DNA of 64,000 bases, from assembly GCF_004337445.1 (NCBI RefSeq), contig NZ_SJZB01000049.1:56648-120647 (forward strand), in the 5' to 3' direction. A program made the position numbers and the translations under genes. The DNA comes from Parasulfuritortus cantonensis. GTDB taxonomy: Bacteria; Pseudomonadota; Gammaproteobacteria; Burkholderiales; Thiobacillaceae. Shown here one piece after another: positions 56,100 to 64,000 of this stretch (its first letter is position 1; each line of letters begins with the position of its first letter). A model generated the notes under the pieces. It was not told where the DNA came from. It worked only from the letters and a program-made list of their open reading frames with translations, and did not search any database.

Positions 56100-56579
56100 A
56101 TGCGAATACTAATTCTTGGTTTGGGCAACACGCTGTTGTCCGACGAAGGTGTCGGAATACACGTGATCAAGGCCCTGGCCGAGCGTATTTCCCCCGGCGA
56201 CGAGGAGATCGAGTTGGTCGACGGTGGTACCTTGAGCTTCACGCTCGCCGGTCCGATCGGCGAGTCGGAGGCTCTGGTGGTCGTTGACGCCGCCCAGATC
56301 AGGGATGTACCCGGCAGCCTGAGGGTATACGAGGGGGAAGCGATGGACCGCTTCCTGCTCGGCAATCGCAAGTCCAGCGTGCACGAAGTCGGCCTGACGG
56401 ACCTCATGAGCATCGCCCGTCTGACCGACAGCTGGCCCGCGCGCCGGGCTTTGGTGGCCATCCAGCCGGCCGTGGTCGACTGGGGCGAAGTGCCCACCGA
56501 AGCCGTGGCGGAGGCCGTGCCACTGGCCTGCGAACGCATCTGTTCCCTGATCGAGGCCTGGCGTCATGACCCTGCCTGA
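56100..56579 (+). CDS. [NiFe]-hydrogenase large-subunit maturation protease (HupD/HyaD type)
   Basis: 159 residues. LILGLGNTLLSDEGVGIHV, with the metal-binding Glu/Asp of the family, and LVVVDAAQI and SVHEVGLTDLM are diagnostic. It cuts the C-terminal tail of the large subunit once Ni is in place, matching the intact tail of HynL at 62380. First gene of the structural operon; overlaps the next gene by 14 bases. Confidence 0.93.
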   Translation: MRILILGLGNTLLSDEGVGIHVIKALAERISPGDEEIELVDGGTLSFTLAGPIGESEALVVVDAAQIRDVPGSLRVYEGEAMDRFLLGNRKSSVHEVGLTDLMSIARLTDSWPARRALVAIQPAVVDWGEVPTEAVAEAVPLACERICSLIEAWRHDPA

Positions 56580-56970
56580 CATCCCCGTCGCCGCCGCCAC
56601 CGGCACCTTGACCGGCAACGCCCGGGCCGTGCTCGGCGAGGTGGCCACCCTGCTCGACGGCCTGCTGCGCACCGGCGAGGGAGGCCTCATCGATATCCGC
56701 GGCCTGCCCATGAGCCCGGCCGACCGCCAGTGGCTGCTGGAACAGCTGGGCAAGGGCGAGGTCGAGATACTGATGGATATCGGCGGCCGTTCGCGCATCG
56801 TCGAGACCGGCCTGCCCGCGGTCTGGTGGATCGAACACCGCAACGAACACGGCGTCCTGGCGAGCGAATTCGTCCAGGTCGCCTACGTACCCGAACTGAT
56901 TTCGGCCCATCCGGACGACGTCGAGAGTGGTCTCGAGGCGCTAAGAAGCCGGATTTCCGAATTGTCCTGA
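56566..56970 (+). CDS. Short HupH/HyaF-like hydrogenase expression protein
   Basis: 134 residues. IDIRGLPMSPADRQWLLEQL, GEVEILMDIGGRSRIVET and PAVWWIEHRNEHGVLASEFV resemble the HupH/HyaF C-terminal domain. Full-length HupH is near 280 residues with two such halves, so this is a single-domain form. HupH-type proteins assist small-subunit Fe-S assembly. It lies between the protease and the small-subunit gene. Confidence 0.78.
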   Translation: MTLPDIPVAAATGTLTGNARAVLGEVATLLDGLLRTGEGGLIDIRGLPMSPADRQWLLEQLGKGEVEILMDIGGRSRIVETGLPAVWWIEHRNEHGVLASEFVQVAYVPELISAHPDDVESGLEALRSRISELS

Positions 56971-57002
56971 GACACCTTTTCCTTAGGAGGAAACCAAACA
57001 TC

Positions 57003-58085
57003 ATGCGCGCCAATCGGATACTCGATACCCTGGCCGGCCAAGGCATCACGCGCCGCGCCTTCCTCAAATACTGCGCCACCCTGGCGTCCCTGATGGCCCT
57101 GCCGCCGTCCGCCGGCAAGGCCTTCGCGGACGCCCTGGCCAAGGCGCCCAGGCCCTCGGTGATCTGGCTGCCGTTCCAGGAATGCACCGGCTGCACCGAG
57201 GCCATCACCCGATCGCATTCGCCGAGCATCGAAGGGATGCTGTTCGACATGATCTCCCTGGACTATCAGGAGACCTTGATGGCGGCGGCCGGCCACCAGG
57301 CCGAGGCGGCCCTGCACGAGGCGATCCAGCGCAACATGGGCAAGTACCTGCTGATCGTCGACGGTTCCGTGCCGCTCGGCCTCGACGGTGCCTATTCCTG
57401 CATCGCCGGCCGCAGCAACCTGGAAACCTTGAAGGAGGTGGCGGCCGGGGCCGCGGCGATCGTCGCCATGGGCTCCTGCGCGGCCTACGGCGGCCTGCCC
57501 AAGGCCAACCCGAACCCGACCGGGGCGGTGGCGGTGTCCGACGTCATCAAGGACAAGCCGATCATCAACATCCCGGGCTGCCCGCCCATCCCGGTGGTCA
57601 TGACCGGTGTCCTGGCCCATTTCCTCACCTTCGGCGGCCTGCCCGAGCTGGACCGGCTGGGCCGGCCCAAGGCGTTCTACGGCGAGACCATCCACGACCG
57701 CTGCTACCGGCGGCCATTCTACGACCAGGGCAAGTTCGCCAAGACCTTCGACGACGAGGGCGCCCGCAAGGGCTGGTGCCTGTTCGAACTGGGCTGCAAG
57801 GGTCCGGTGACCTACAACGCCTGCGCCAGCGTGAAGTGGAACGACGGCACCTCCTGGCCGGTGGAGTCCGGGCACGGCTGCCTGGGCTGCTCGGAACCCG
57901 ACTTCTGGGATGCCGGCGGCTTCTACAAGGCCCTGTCGATGCCGGCGCGCCCGCTCAAGCTCGAGCCGGCCGCGATTGCCGCCGGCGTCGTCGCCGGTGC
58001 CGCGATCGCCGCCTCCAGCCGGTCTCGCAAGAGCGCCGCCAAGGCGGCCCACGAGACCACCACCCTGGCCGACCTGGAGAAATGA
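57003..58085 (+). CDS. hynS: [NiFe]-hydrogenase small subunit HynS (Isp-type, group 1)
   Basis: 360 residues. A Tat signal (ITRRAFLKYCATLASLMAL) directs the folded complex to the periplasm. Fe-S ligands are WLPFQECTGCTEA, GSCAAYGG, IPGCPPIP, then HDRCYRR, CLFELGCKG, NACASVKWN and GCLGCSEPDFW for the proximal, distal and medial clusters. A short hydrophobic C-terminal stretch (about 320-337) may anchor it. AGGAGG lies 11 bases before the ATG. It partners with HynL (60590-62380), but unlike in most group 1 operons the two genes are separated by isp1, isp2 and a 148-residue protein gene. Confidence 0.95.
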   Translation: MRANRILDTLAGQGITRRAFLKYCATLASLMALPPSAGKAFADALAKAPRPSVIWLPFQECTGCTEAITRSHSPSIEGMLFDMISLDYQETLMAAAGHQAEAALHEAIQRNMGKYLLIVDGSVPLGLDGAYSCIAGRSNLETLKEVAAGAAAIVAMGSCAAYGGLPKANPNPTGAVAVSDVIKDKPIINIPGCPPIPVVMTGVLAHFLTFGGLPELDRLGRPKAFYGETIHDRCYRRPFYDQGKFAKTFDDEGARKGWCLFELGCKGPVTYNACASVKWNDGTSWPVESGHGCLGCSEPDFWDAGGFYKALSMPARPLKLEPAAIAAGVVAGAAIAASSRSRKSAAKAAHETTTLADLEK

Positions 58086-58087
58086 CC

Positions 58088-58747
58088 ATGAACGAACTGC
58101 AATTCCTGACCTGGGTACGCGGTCCCGGCCTGGACGCCGCCGTGGCCATCTTCCTGCTCGGCACGGTCTGGCGCCTGATCGAGATCTACGGCCTCGGCCG
58201 CAAGAAGGACCTGGCGGCGCCGCGCCTGACCCCGGGCGCCTCCGGCTGGCACACCATCGTGCGCCGGTCCGTCCCGCCCGAGGGGATGTTCAAGCAGTCG
58301 CCGGTGACCTACGTCGGCGGCTACGTCTTCCACATCGGCCTGGCCGCGATCGTGTTTCTGTTCGCCCCCCACATCAAGCTGGTCGAGGGCCTGGTCGGCC
58401 TGTCCTGGCCCGGCCTGCCGTCCCAGATCGTCGACCTGGTTTCGGTGGTCACCCTGGCCGCCATGGTGGTGGTCCTGGTCGACCGCATCAAGCGGCCCGT
58501 GAAGCGCTTCCTGTCCGGCTTCGAGGACTGGTTCACCTGGGCGGTGACCTTCCTGCCGGTCCTGACCGGCTGGCTCGCCGTGCAGCACCTGCTGCTGCCC
58601 TACACGACCATGCTGGCGCTGCACATATTGAGCGTCGAGGTGCTCCTGGTGACGCTGCCCTTCACCAAGCTGTTCCATGCCTTCACCGTGTTCGGTTCGC
58701 GCTGGTACAACGGCACGGTCAACGGCCACAAGGGGGTGCCGGTATGA
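58088..58747 (+). CDS. isp1: Isp1-type cytochrome b-like membrane subunit
   Basis: 219 residues. The ATG at 58088 is best placed for the GGAG at 58076-58079; one at 58082 overlaps the hynS stop and is also possible. About five membrane helices are visible (about 12-30, 75-95, 110-132, 145-170, 175-200), with histidines in GGYVFHIGLA, VQHLLLPY and ALHILSVEV that could bind heme b as in NarI/DsrM. It would pass electrons from Isp2 to the quinone pool. Order HynS-Isp1-Isp2-HynL is the signature of the Thiocapsa-type Hyn hydrogenase. Confidence 0.88.
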   Translation: MNELQFLTWVRGPGLDAAVAIFLLGTVWRLIEIYGLGRKKDLAAPRLTPGASGWHTIVRRSVPPEGMFKQSPVTYVGGYVFHIGLAAIVFLFAPHIKLVEGLVGLSWPGLPSQIVDLVSVVTLAAMVVVLVDRIKRPVKRFLSGFEDWFTWAVTFLPVLTGWLAVQHLLLPYTTMLALHILSVEVLLVTLPFTKLFHAFTVFGSRWYNGTVNGHKGVPV

Positions 58748-58854
58748 GCCGCAGGCACGATCCCCGCGCCGCGGGGATGCGGCCGGCCGCCGCCGGCAAT
58801 CGCCGACCTGGAGTCGGCCCAGTCCCGATCATGGTTAAGGAGGAAGTGGTATGA
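58744..58854 (+). CDS. Possible 36-codon small ORF bridging isp1 and isp2
   Basis: An ORF of 36 codons (Arg/Pro/Ala/Gly-rich, ending VPIMVKEEVV) fills the 103-base gap exactly. Its ATG overlaps the isp1 stop (ATGA) and its stop overlaps the isp2 start (ATGA). It may be a coupling leader or chance. The same gap holds a 6-bp hairpin (58762-58776) and the isp2 ribosome-binding site AAGGAGG. Confidence 0.3.
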   Translation: MSRRHDPRAAGMRPAAAGNRRPGVGPVPIMVKEEVV

Positions 58855-60128
58855 GCGCCACACTCGAGAAAGGCGTGCGCGTCCTGAAAGAGGTCATCGA
58901 CGCGCCCATCGCCAGTTACTTCAATAGTTGCGTGCACTGCGGCCTGTGTGCCGAGGCCTGCCTGTTCTACACCGAGACGGGCGATCCCAAGTACACGCCC
59001 ATCCACAAGCTGGAGCCCCTGCGCCGGGTCTACGAGCAGGAATACACCTGGCTCGGCCGCCTGGCCAAGGCGGTCGGCCTGGCCAAGCCGGTCACCGACG
59101 CCGAACTGCACGAGTGGCAGGAACTGGTCTACAACTCCTGCACCTTGTGCGGCCGCTGCTCGGTGGTCTGCCCGGTCGGCAACGACATCGTCTACATGGT
59201 GCGCAAGCTGCGCGAGGGCATGTCGGCCTCCGGCAACGCCCCGGACGGCATCAAGGGCGCCGCCAACCGCACGGTCACCATCGGCAGCCCGATGGGCGTC
59301 AAGCTGCCCGCCGTGAAGGCCCAGATGAAGCACGTCGAGGAGGACTACGGCATCCCCATCCCGCTCGACGCGGAGGGCGCCGAGTACATGGTCATGCTGT
59401 CCTCGATGGAGATCATCAACTTCCCGGAATACCTGGGCGCCATCGCCAAGATCATGCGCCAGGCCGGCAAGACCTGGACCCTCTGCTCGACGGCCTTCGA
59501 GGCCACCAACGCCGGCATGCAGATCGGCAACTCGGACCTCGCGCGGGTGATCGTCTCGCGCATCGTCGACGGCGCCGAACGGCTCAAGGTCAAGTGCGTC
59601 ATCAGCCCGGAATGCGGCCACGCCTATACCGCTCTGCGCTGGGAGGGCGCCAACCTGATCGGCCGGCCCTTCACCTTCCAGGTCAAGCACATCATCGAGG
59701 TGCTGGGCGAGTTCCAGGAACAGGGCCTGCTCAAGACCGAGGGCATGGAAACCGACCGCCTGACCTTCCACGACCCGTGCCAACTGGCCCGGCGCGGCGG
59801 CGTCATCCAGCAGCAGCGCAGGCTGATGAAGCAGATCGCCGCCGATTTCGTCGAGATGCCGGACGCCGGTTTCATGAACTGGTGCTGCGGCGGCGGTGGC
59901 GGCGCCTCGGCCATCGAGGAGGGCGAGGAATTGCGCCTGGAAGCCTTCAAGAAGAAGAAGTCCCAGCTCGAGGCGGTCAAGCCCGACCGCCTGGTGACCG
60001 CCTGCGCCAACTGCCGGATCGTCCTGGAGGAAGGCCTCGAGCATTACCAGATGGATATCCCGGTGATCGGCCTGACCGAGACCATTGCCGAGCACATCCC
60101 GGATTCCGTTGACAAGGAAGGAGCTTGA
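58851..60128 (+). CDS. isp2: Isp2-type heterodisulfide reductase-like Fe-S protein
   Basis: 425 residues, cytosolic. Two [4Fe-4S] ferredoxin motifs are N-terminal (CVHCGLCAEAC at 27-37, and CTLCGRCSVVCPVG near 100). The C-terminal half carries CCG-type cysteine motifs of HdrD/DsrK: CVISPECGHAY, FHDPCQLARRGG, NWCCGGGGGAS and TACANCR. These hold a special Fe-S cluster in disulfide-active enzymes. It is thought to work with Isp1 as the electron relay of this hydrogenase class. AAGGAGG precedes the ATG. Confidence 0.92.
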   Translation: MSATLEKGVRVLKEVIDAPIASYFNSCVHCGLCAEACLFYTETGDPKYTPIHKLEPLRRVYEQEYTWLGRLAKAVGLAKPVTDAELHEWQELVYNSCTLCGRCSVVCPVGNDIVYMVRKLREGMSASGNAPDGIKGAANRTVTIGSPMGVKLPAVKAQMKHVEEDYGIPIPLDAEGAEYMVMLSSMEIINFPEYLGAIAKIMRQAGKTWTLCSTAFEATNAGMQIGNSDLARVIVSRIVDGAERLKVKCVISPECGHAYTALRWEGANLIGRPFTFQVKHIIEVLGEFQEQGLLKTEGMETDRLTFHDPCQLARRGGVIQQQRRLMKQIAADFVEMPDAGFMNWCCGGGGGASAIEEGEELRLEAFKKKKSQLEAVKPDRLVTACANCRIVLEEGLEHYQMDIPVIGLTETIAEHIPDSVDKEGA

Positions 60129-60132
60129 TACC

Positions 60133-60579
60133 ATGACCATCGGCAACGACAAGGAATTCAAGGCGGCCCTGGCCGCGCTCGATCCGTCCCGCCAGCGTCA
60201 GGTGGCGGCCCGCTTCGTGGAAAGCGTACTCGGCCTGTGCGGCGACGTCCGCGTGGCCGGTGCGGTACAGGCCGCCAAGCGGCCGGACATCACCGACGTC
60301 GAACTGGCCGCCCTCTACCAGGCGGCCAAATCGGCCAGCGTGGAGACCTACACCCAGTGCGGCCGCGAGACCGACTGGGCGGCCCAGGCCGGCCACTTCG
60401 TCTGCAAGGCGGCGGTGAACTGCGTCAAGCCGGCCGTGGCGCACGACATCCTGGCCTGGGATGCCGCCATGGAGGCGCGCATGGCGCGCACCTGCGCCAG
60501 CATCGCCAGCGGCGGCGGCACCGAGACGCGCGAGGCCGAGACCCAATACGGCCTCCTCGAATCCTTCCTGAGCGCGTGA
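60133..60579 (+). CDS. Extra protein between isp2 and hynL, function unknown
   Basis: 148 residues from the ATG at 60133, 4 bases after the isp2 stop and 10 bases before hynL, with AAGGAG upstream. Soluble and helical, with five cysteines (GLCGDV, YTQCGRE, HFVCKAAVNCVK, ARTCASI) that form no recognisable Fe-S motif. No signal peptide. Placement inside the structural operon implies a subunit or dedicated assembly factor, perhaps HynL-specific; that is inference only. The classic Isp operon is described with hynS-isp1-isp2-hynL and no gene here. Confidence 0.78.
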   Translation: MTIGNDKEFKAALAALDPSRQRQVAARFVESVLGLCGDVRVAGAVQAAKRPDITDVELAALYQAAKSASVETYTQCGRETDWAAQAGHFVCKAAVNCVKPAVAHDILAWDAAMEARMARTCASIASGGGTETREAETQYGLLESFLSA

Positions 60580-60589
60580 GGAGACGACC

Positions 60590-62380
60590 ATGAGCACAGC
60601 ACAACGTATCGTCGTCGACCCCATCACCCGCATCGAGGGGCACCTGCGCATCGAAGCGGCCACCGACGAGCAGGGCCGCATCACCGAGGCCTATTCCGCC
60701 GGCACCATGGTGCGCGGCATCGAGATCATCCTGAGGGGGCGCGACCCGCGCGACGCCTGGGCCTACGCCCAGCGTATCTGCGGCGTCTGCACCCTGGTGC
60801 ACGGTCTCGCCTCGGTGCGCTCGGTCGAGGATGCCCTGCACCGGGCCCTGCCCAACTACAGCATCCCGCGCAACGCCGAGATCATCCGCAACCTGATGGT
60901 CGCGGCCCAGTACGTGCACGACCACGTCATGCACTTCTACCACCTGCACGCGCTCGACTGGGTCGACGTGGTCTCGGCCCTGAAGGCCGATCCCAAGGCC
61001 ACCTCCCAGCTGGCCCAGAGCATCAGCCGGTGGCCGAAGTCGTCGCCGGGCTATTTCGAGGACGTCCAGAAGCGCATCAAGACCTTCGTCGAGGAGGGCC
61101 AGCTGGGCATCTTCGCCAACGGCTACTGGGGCCATCCGGCCTACAAGCTGCCGCCCGAGGCCAACCTGATGGCGGTCGCCCACTACCTGGAGGCTCTGGC
61201 CTGGCAACGCGACGTGGTCAAGCTGCACGCCATCTTCGGCGGCAAGAACCCGCACCCGAACTTCGTCGTCGGCGGCGTGCCCTCGGCCATCTCGGTGCAG
61301 GCCGGCGCCGGCCACGGCAAGGGCCCGGCGTCGCGCGGCGGCCAGGACGCCACGGCGGTCAACATGGTCGGCCTGGAGACGGTGCAGAACGTCATCCGGC
61401 AGATGCGCGATTTCGTCGACCAGGTCTACCTGCCCGACACCCTGGCGATCGCCTCCTTCTACAAGGACTGGGGCGCGCGCGGCGAGGGACTGGGCAATTT
61501 CCTGTGTTTCGGCGACCTGCCCGGCAAGGGCTTCTGGGACACCGATTCCTACCTGCTGCCGCGCGGCGTCATCCTCAACCGCGACCTCACCACGGTGCAT
61601 CCGATCGACCTCGACCGCGACGACGAGATCCAGGAATTCGTCGCCCACTCCTGGTACAAGTACGGTGCCGGCGACGGCCAGGGGCTGCACCCCTGGGCGG
61701 GCGAGACCGAGTTCAACTTCACCGGCCCGAAGCCGCCCTACGAGCAGTTGGAGGTCGAGCAGAAGTATTCCTGGCTGAAGTCGCCGCGCTGGCAGGGCAA
61801 GGCCATGGAGGTGGGGCCGCTCGCCCGCGTCCTGCTCATGGTCGCCAAGGGCGACGCCAAGGCCAAGGAACTGGTCGACTACGCCCTCAAGACCCTCGAC
61901 GTGCCGATCGACGCGCTGTACTCGACGCTGGGCCGGACGGCCGCGCGCACGCTCGAGTCGAAGATCGTCGCCGACGCCATGCAGGACATGTACGACGAGC
62001 TCCTGGCCAACATCCGGGCCGGTGACCTGCGCACCTTCAACGAGCAGTATTGGGAGCCGTCCAGCTGGCCCGCCAAGATGCACGGCGTCGGCCTCATGGA
62101 GGCCCCGCGCGGCGGCCTGTCGCACTGGATGGTCATCGAGAACGGCCGCATCGCCAACTACCAGGCCGTCGTGCCCTCGACCTGGAACGCCGGCCCGCGC
62201 GACCCCAAGGGCCAGCCCGGCGCCTACGAGGCGGCCCTGCAGGACCGCCACGTCCTGGCCGACCCGAAGCAGCCGATCGAGGTCCTGCGCACCATCCACA
62301 GCTTCGACCCCTGCATCGCCTGTGCCGTCCACGTCACCGACCCGGACGGCGAGGAACTGATCCGGGTCAAGGTGCGCTGA
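60590..62380 (+). CDS. hynL: [NiFe]-hydrogenase large subunit HynL
   Basis: 596 residues. The N-terminal L1 motif is AQRICGVCTLVHGLASV, and the C-terminal L2 motif is FDPCIACAVHV; these four cysteines hold the Ni-Fe centre. VDPITRIEGHLRIE is the usual N-terminus. The C-terminal tail after the DPCxxCxxH site (about 15 residues, to VKVR) is intact and should be removed by the protease at 56100-56579. It oxidises H2 with HynS in the periplasm; it has no signal peptide and is carried by the HynS Tat signal. Confidence 0.97.
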   Translation: MSTAQRIVVDPITRIEGHLRIEAATDEQGRITEAYSAGTMVRGIEIILRGRDPRDAWAYAQRICGVCTLVHGLASVRSVEDALHRALPNYSIPRNAEIIRNLMVAAQYVHDHVMHFYHLHALDWVDVVSALKADPKATSQLAQSISRWPKSSPGYFEDVQKRIKTFVEEGQLGIFANGYWGHPAYKLPPEANLMAVAHYLEALAWQRDVVKLHAIFGGKNPHPNFVVGGVPSAISVQAGAGHGKGPASRGGQDATAVNMVGLETVQNVIRQMRDFVDQVYLPDTLAIASFYKDWGARGEGLGNFLCFGDLPGKGFWDTDSYLLPRGVILNRDLTTVHPIDLDRDDEIQEFVAHSWYKYGAGDGQGLHPWAGETEFNFTGPKPPYEQLEVEQKYSWLKSPRWQGKAMEVGPLARVLLMVAKGDAKAKELVDYALKTLDVPIDALYSTLGRTAARTLESKIVADAMQDMYDELLANIRAGDLRTFNEQYWEPSSWPAKMHGVGLMEAPRGGLSHWMVIENGRIANYQAVVPSTWNAGPRDPKGQPGAYEAALQDRHVLADPKQPIEVLRTIHSFDPCIACAVHVTDPDGEELIRVKVR

Positions 62381-62387
62381 GCGGCGG

Positions 62388-62446
62388 CGCGCCGGCCGCC
62401 CGGCCGGCGCGGCCCCCGGTCATGCCGTGCCGGGGCGTCCGCCCCG
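62388..62446. terminator. Pair of GC hairpins between convergent hynL and the antiporter
   Basis: A perfect 10-bp stem (CGCGCCGGCC / GGCCGGCGCG, loop GCCC) at 62388-62411 starts 7 bases past the hynL stop. A second stem (CGGGGC / GCCCCG) lies at 62431-62446 just before the convergent antiporter gene. Neither has a T tract. They probably end transcription from both sides. Confidence 0.55.
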
Positions 62447-62450
62447 GCCG

Positions 62451-64000
62451 TCAGTCGCCCAGGCGCGCCAGGGCGGCGCGCTCGATCTCGGCGCGCACCT
62501 CGGGGTGGCGGCGCAGCAGCCTTTCCAGGTCGCGGGCGTAGAGGACCAGCAGGTGGCAGTAGCCGCGTGCCCGGACCTCCGCGGTACGCGGCGTGTTGTA
62601 GATCAACGCGATCTCGCCGAAGAAGGAACCCGCCTCGACGACCACCGCGGGCTTGGCCGGCGTGCCGCCCACGCCGACGCTGCCGGCGGCGATGAAGTAC
62701 ATCGCGTCGCCGCGTTCGCCCTTGCGGATGATGGTCTCGTCGGGCAGGGCCAGGCGCGGCCGGAGCAGGCGGGCGATGAAGTTGACCCGGTCGGCGTCGA
62801 TGCCGGCGAACAGGGGCACCTTGCGGATCATCCCGGTCACCTCCATGCCCATGTCCAGCACCGGCGTGCTGGCGATGGTCTCCCGGCGCCGGTGCATGTC
62901 CTCGGCCAGGGAGCGGTAGACCTCGGGGCTGATCAGGCCGTCGTCGCGCTTCTTGCAGTATTCGCCTTCCTCCAGGCGCAGGGCGGCGCGCTCGACGTAG
63001 CTGGCGCGCAGCAGCAGGGCATAGCCGGGATACTGCATCTCGAACGCCCGGATGGCGCTGGCGATGCCTTCCAGACGGGTCTGCAGGCCGGTCAGGATGG
63101 CCTGCTCGACTTCCGTGCCGAGCATCGGGCCGATGGCCTGGCGGGTGAAGTCGCGCAGTTGCTGCAGTGCCGCCCGGGTCACCAGTATCGTTTCGAAGCC
63201 GTAGCCGAGCAGGCGCGACAGCGGCAGCCCGAAGCCGAGGCGGTTGTGCAGATAGAGGGCGGCGCGGAAGTCCAGGCCGACCTCGAGGCTGGTGTCGGCC
63301 ACCCGCAGGTAGCCGGCCATGCCGCCGGTCTTGGCGGCGTCCTTGAGGCGCCCGGCCTGGGCGATGCAGCGGCCGACCACCCGGATGGACACCGTGCGGT
63401 CGCCGTAGCCACGCAGGTAGAGCGCCTCCTCCTGGGCGGCCACGGTGATCAGGCCGATCTTCAGGGCGTCGTCCGGCGCCAGCGCGGCCGGGCTCGGTTC
63501 CGGTTCGCCGCTGCGCGCCCAGGCCGGCTTCGCGGCGCCGCCTTCCTCGACCCCGAAGGCGTGGGCGATCGGGTCCAGGCTGCGCTGCACCGAGGCACCG
63601 GCGACGGCGATGGTGCGCTCGCGCAGCACCCGTTCGAGCGGCGTCAGGCGGTTCAGGCCGAGGAGGTGGATCAGGGGCCGCAGGGTGGGTGCGTTGACGA
63701 ACAGGGTGAAGAGTACGAAGGCGGTCGCCAGCGTGGCGACCAGATGGGCATCCGGCGCGGGAATGCGCGGGTTCTCCAGCACGGCCAGGGCCATTGCCAG
63801 GGTGACGGCGCCGCGCAGGCCGCCCCACAGGATCACCGCGGTATGGGCGGGGCTGACGTGTTCGGCCAGGCGGGCGGCGCTGAGGAGCGGCAGGAGGATG
63901 TACAGGATGGCGGCACGGGCGACCAGGGCGGCGCCGACGACGACCAGGAGCATGGCGACGTCGGCCATGCTCAGGTCGGCCAGCAGTTGCGGGATCAGGG
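62451..64000 (-). CDS. CPA1-type Na+/H+ antiporter with C-terminal cNMP-binding domain (5' end cut by window)
   Basis: About 515 codons are visible; the frame runs open through 64000, so the N-terminal helices are missing. The last transmembrane segments (VILWGGLRGAVTLAMALAVL) carry the conserved CPA1 GxRG motif. A long cytosolic region of about 300 residues follows, ending in a cNMP-binding domain (KVPLFAGIDADRVNFIARLL, SFFGEIALIYNTPRTAEVRA). Similar domain order is found in animal sperm-type NHE and some bacterial exchangers. It may couple pH or sodium exchange to cyclic nucleotides. Converges on hynL. Confidence 0.9.
   Translation of the reverse strand, partial: LIPQLLADLSMADVAMLLVVVGAALVARAAILYILLPLLSAARLAEHVSPAHTAVILWGGLRGAVTLAMALAVLENPRIPAPDAHLVATLATAFVLFTLFVNAPTLRPLIHLLGLNRLTPLERVLRERTIAVAGASVQRSLDPIAHAFGVEEGGAAKPAWARSGEPEPSPAALAPDDALKIGLITVAAQEEALYLRGYGDRTVSIRVVGRCIAQAGRLKDAAKTGGMAGYLRVADTSLEVGLDFRAALYLHNRLGFGLPLSRLLGYGFETILVTRAALQQLRDFTRQAIGPMLGTEVEQAILTGLQTRLEGIASAIRAFEMQYPGYALLLRASYVERAALRLEEGEYCKKRDDGLISPEVYRSLAEDMHRRRETIASTPVLDMGMEVTGMIRKVPLFAGIDADRVNFIARLLRPRLALPDETIIRKGERGDAMYFIAAGSVGVGGTPAKPAVVVEAGSFFGEIALIYNTPRTAEVRARGYCHLLVLYARDLERLLRRHPEVRAEIERAALARLGD

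Overview
The window is GC-rich (visibly well above 60 %), densely coded DNA from a proteobacterium. The gene order yicC-gmk / rpoZ-spoT-ridA-recG, kinase-phosphatase-rph-rdgB-hemW and ubiC-ubiA points to a betaproteobacterium. The uptake-type [NiFe]-hydrogenase of the HynS-Isp1-Isp2-HynL kind suggests a chemolithotroph of the Thiobacillus type (inference, not proven). I saw no tRNA, rRNA, CRISPR array, transposase or phage gene.

Region by region. 1-1303: ubiquinone genes ubiA (cut by the window edge) and ubiC. 1402-9791: a signalling block with an OmpA-like protein, two small secreted FecR-domain paralogues, a CHASE2-class III nucleotide cyclase, a glutaminase fused to STAS and cyclic-nucleotide-binding domains, and a partner-switching set (cNMP-binding RsbU-like phosphatase, RsbW-like kinase, RsbV-like antagonist). 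9907-24607: housekeeping genes (recG, ridA, spoT, rpoZ, gmk, yicC, rph, rdgB, hemW) interleaved with sensors: a PAS-GGDEF-EAL-CZB protein, a chemoreceptor with its own sigma-28-like promoter, and a Ser/Thr kinase/PP2C pair. 24593-38741: mixed metabolic, repair and sensory genes (PDC-sensor protein, desaturase, prfC, diguanylate cyclase, gcvR, dienelactone hydrolase, endonuclease III-like, beta-CASP nuclease, S4 protein, orphan histidine kinase, FAD oxidoreductase, DJ-1 protein, macrodomain protein). 38748-46131: a three-gene ABC exporter (HlyD-type adaptor, FtsX-type permease, ATPase) joined to glycogen phosphorylase and interrupted by a 482-bp nested palindromic element at 42377-42858. 46265-48799: three poorly known genes, one a degenerate HD-GYP protein.

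48818-62380 is a complete hydrogenase locus. Maturation genes hypFE and hypCABD lie on the minus strand. The structural operon lies on the plus strand: maturation protease, short HupH-like protein, Tat-exported small subunit, Isp1 (cytochrome b type), Isp2 (HdrD/DsrK type), an extra 148-residue protein, and the large subunit. Together they would oxidise H2 and pass electrons through Isp2/Isp1 to the membrane quinone/thiol pool. The window ends in a CPA1-type Na+/H+ antiporter with a C-terminal cNMP-binding domain.

Two themes recur. First, cyclic-nucleotide signalling: one cyclase and three cNMP-binding proteins in 64 kb. Second, sensory genes have been inserted into otherwise conserved housekeeping clusters. 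The most interesting candidates for new biology are the cyclase / glutaminase-STAS-cNMP / RsbU-cNMP / RsbWV block, the palindromic element inside the exporter operon, and the extra genes in the hydrogenase locus.
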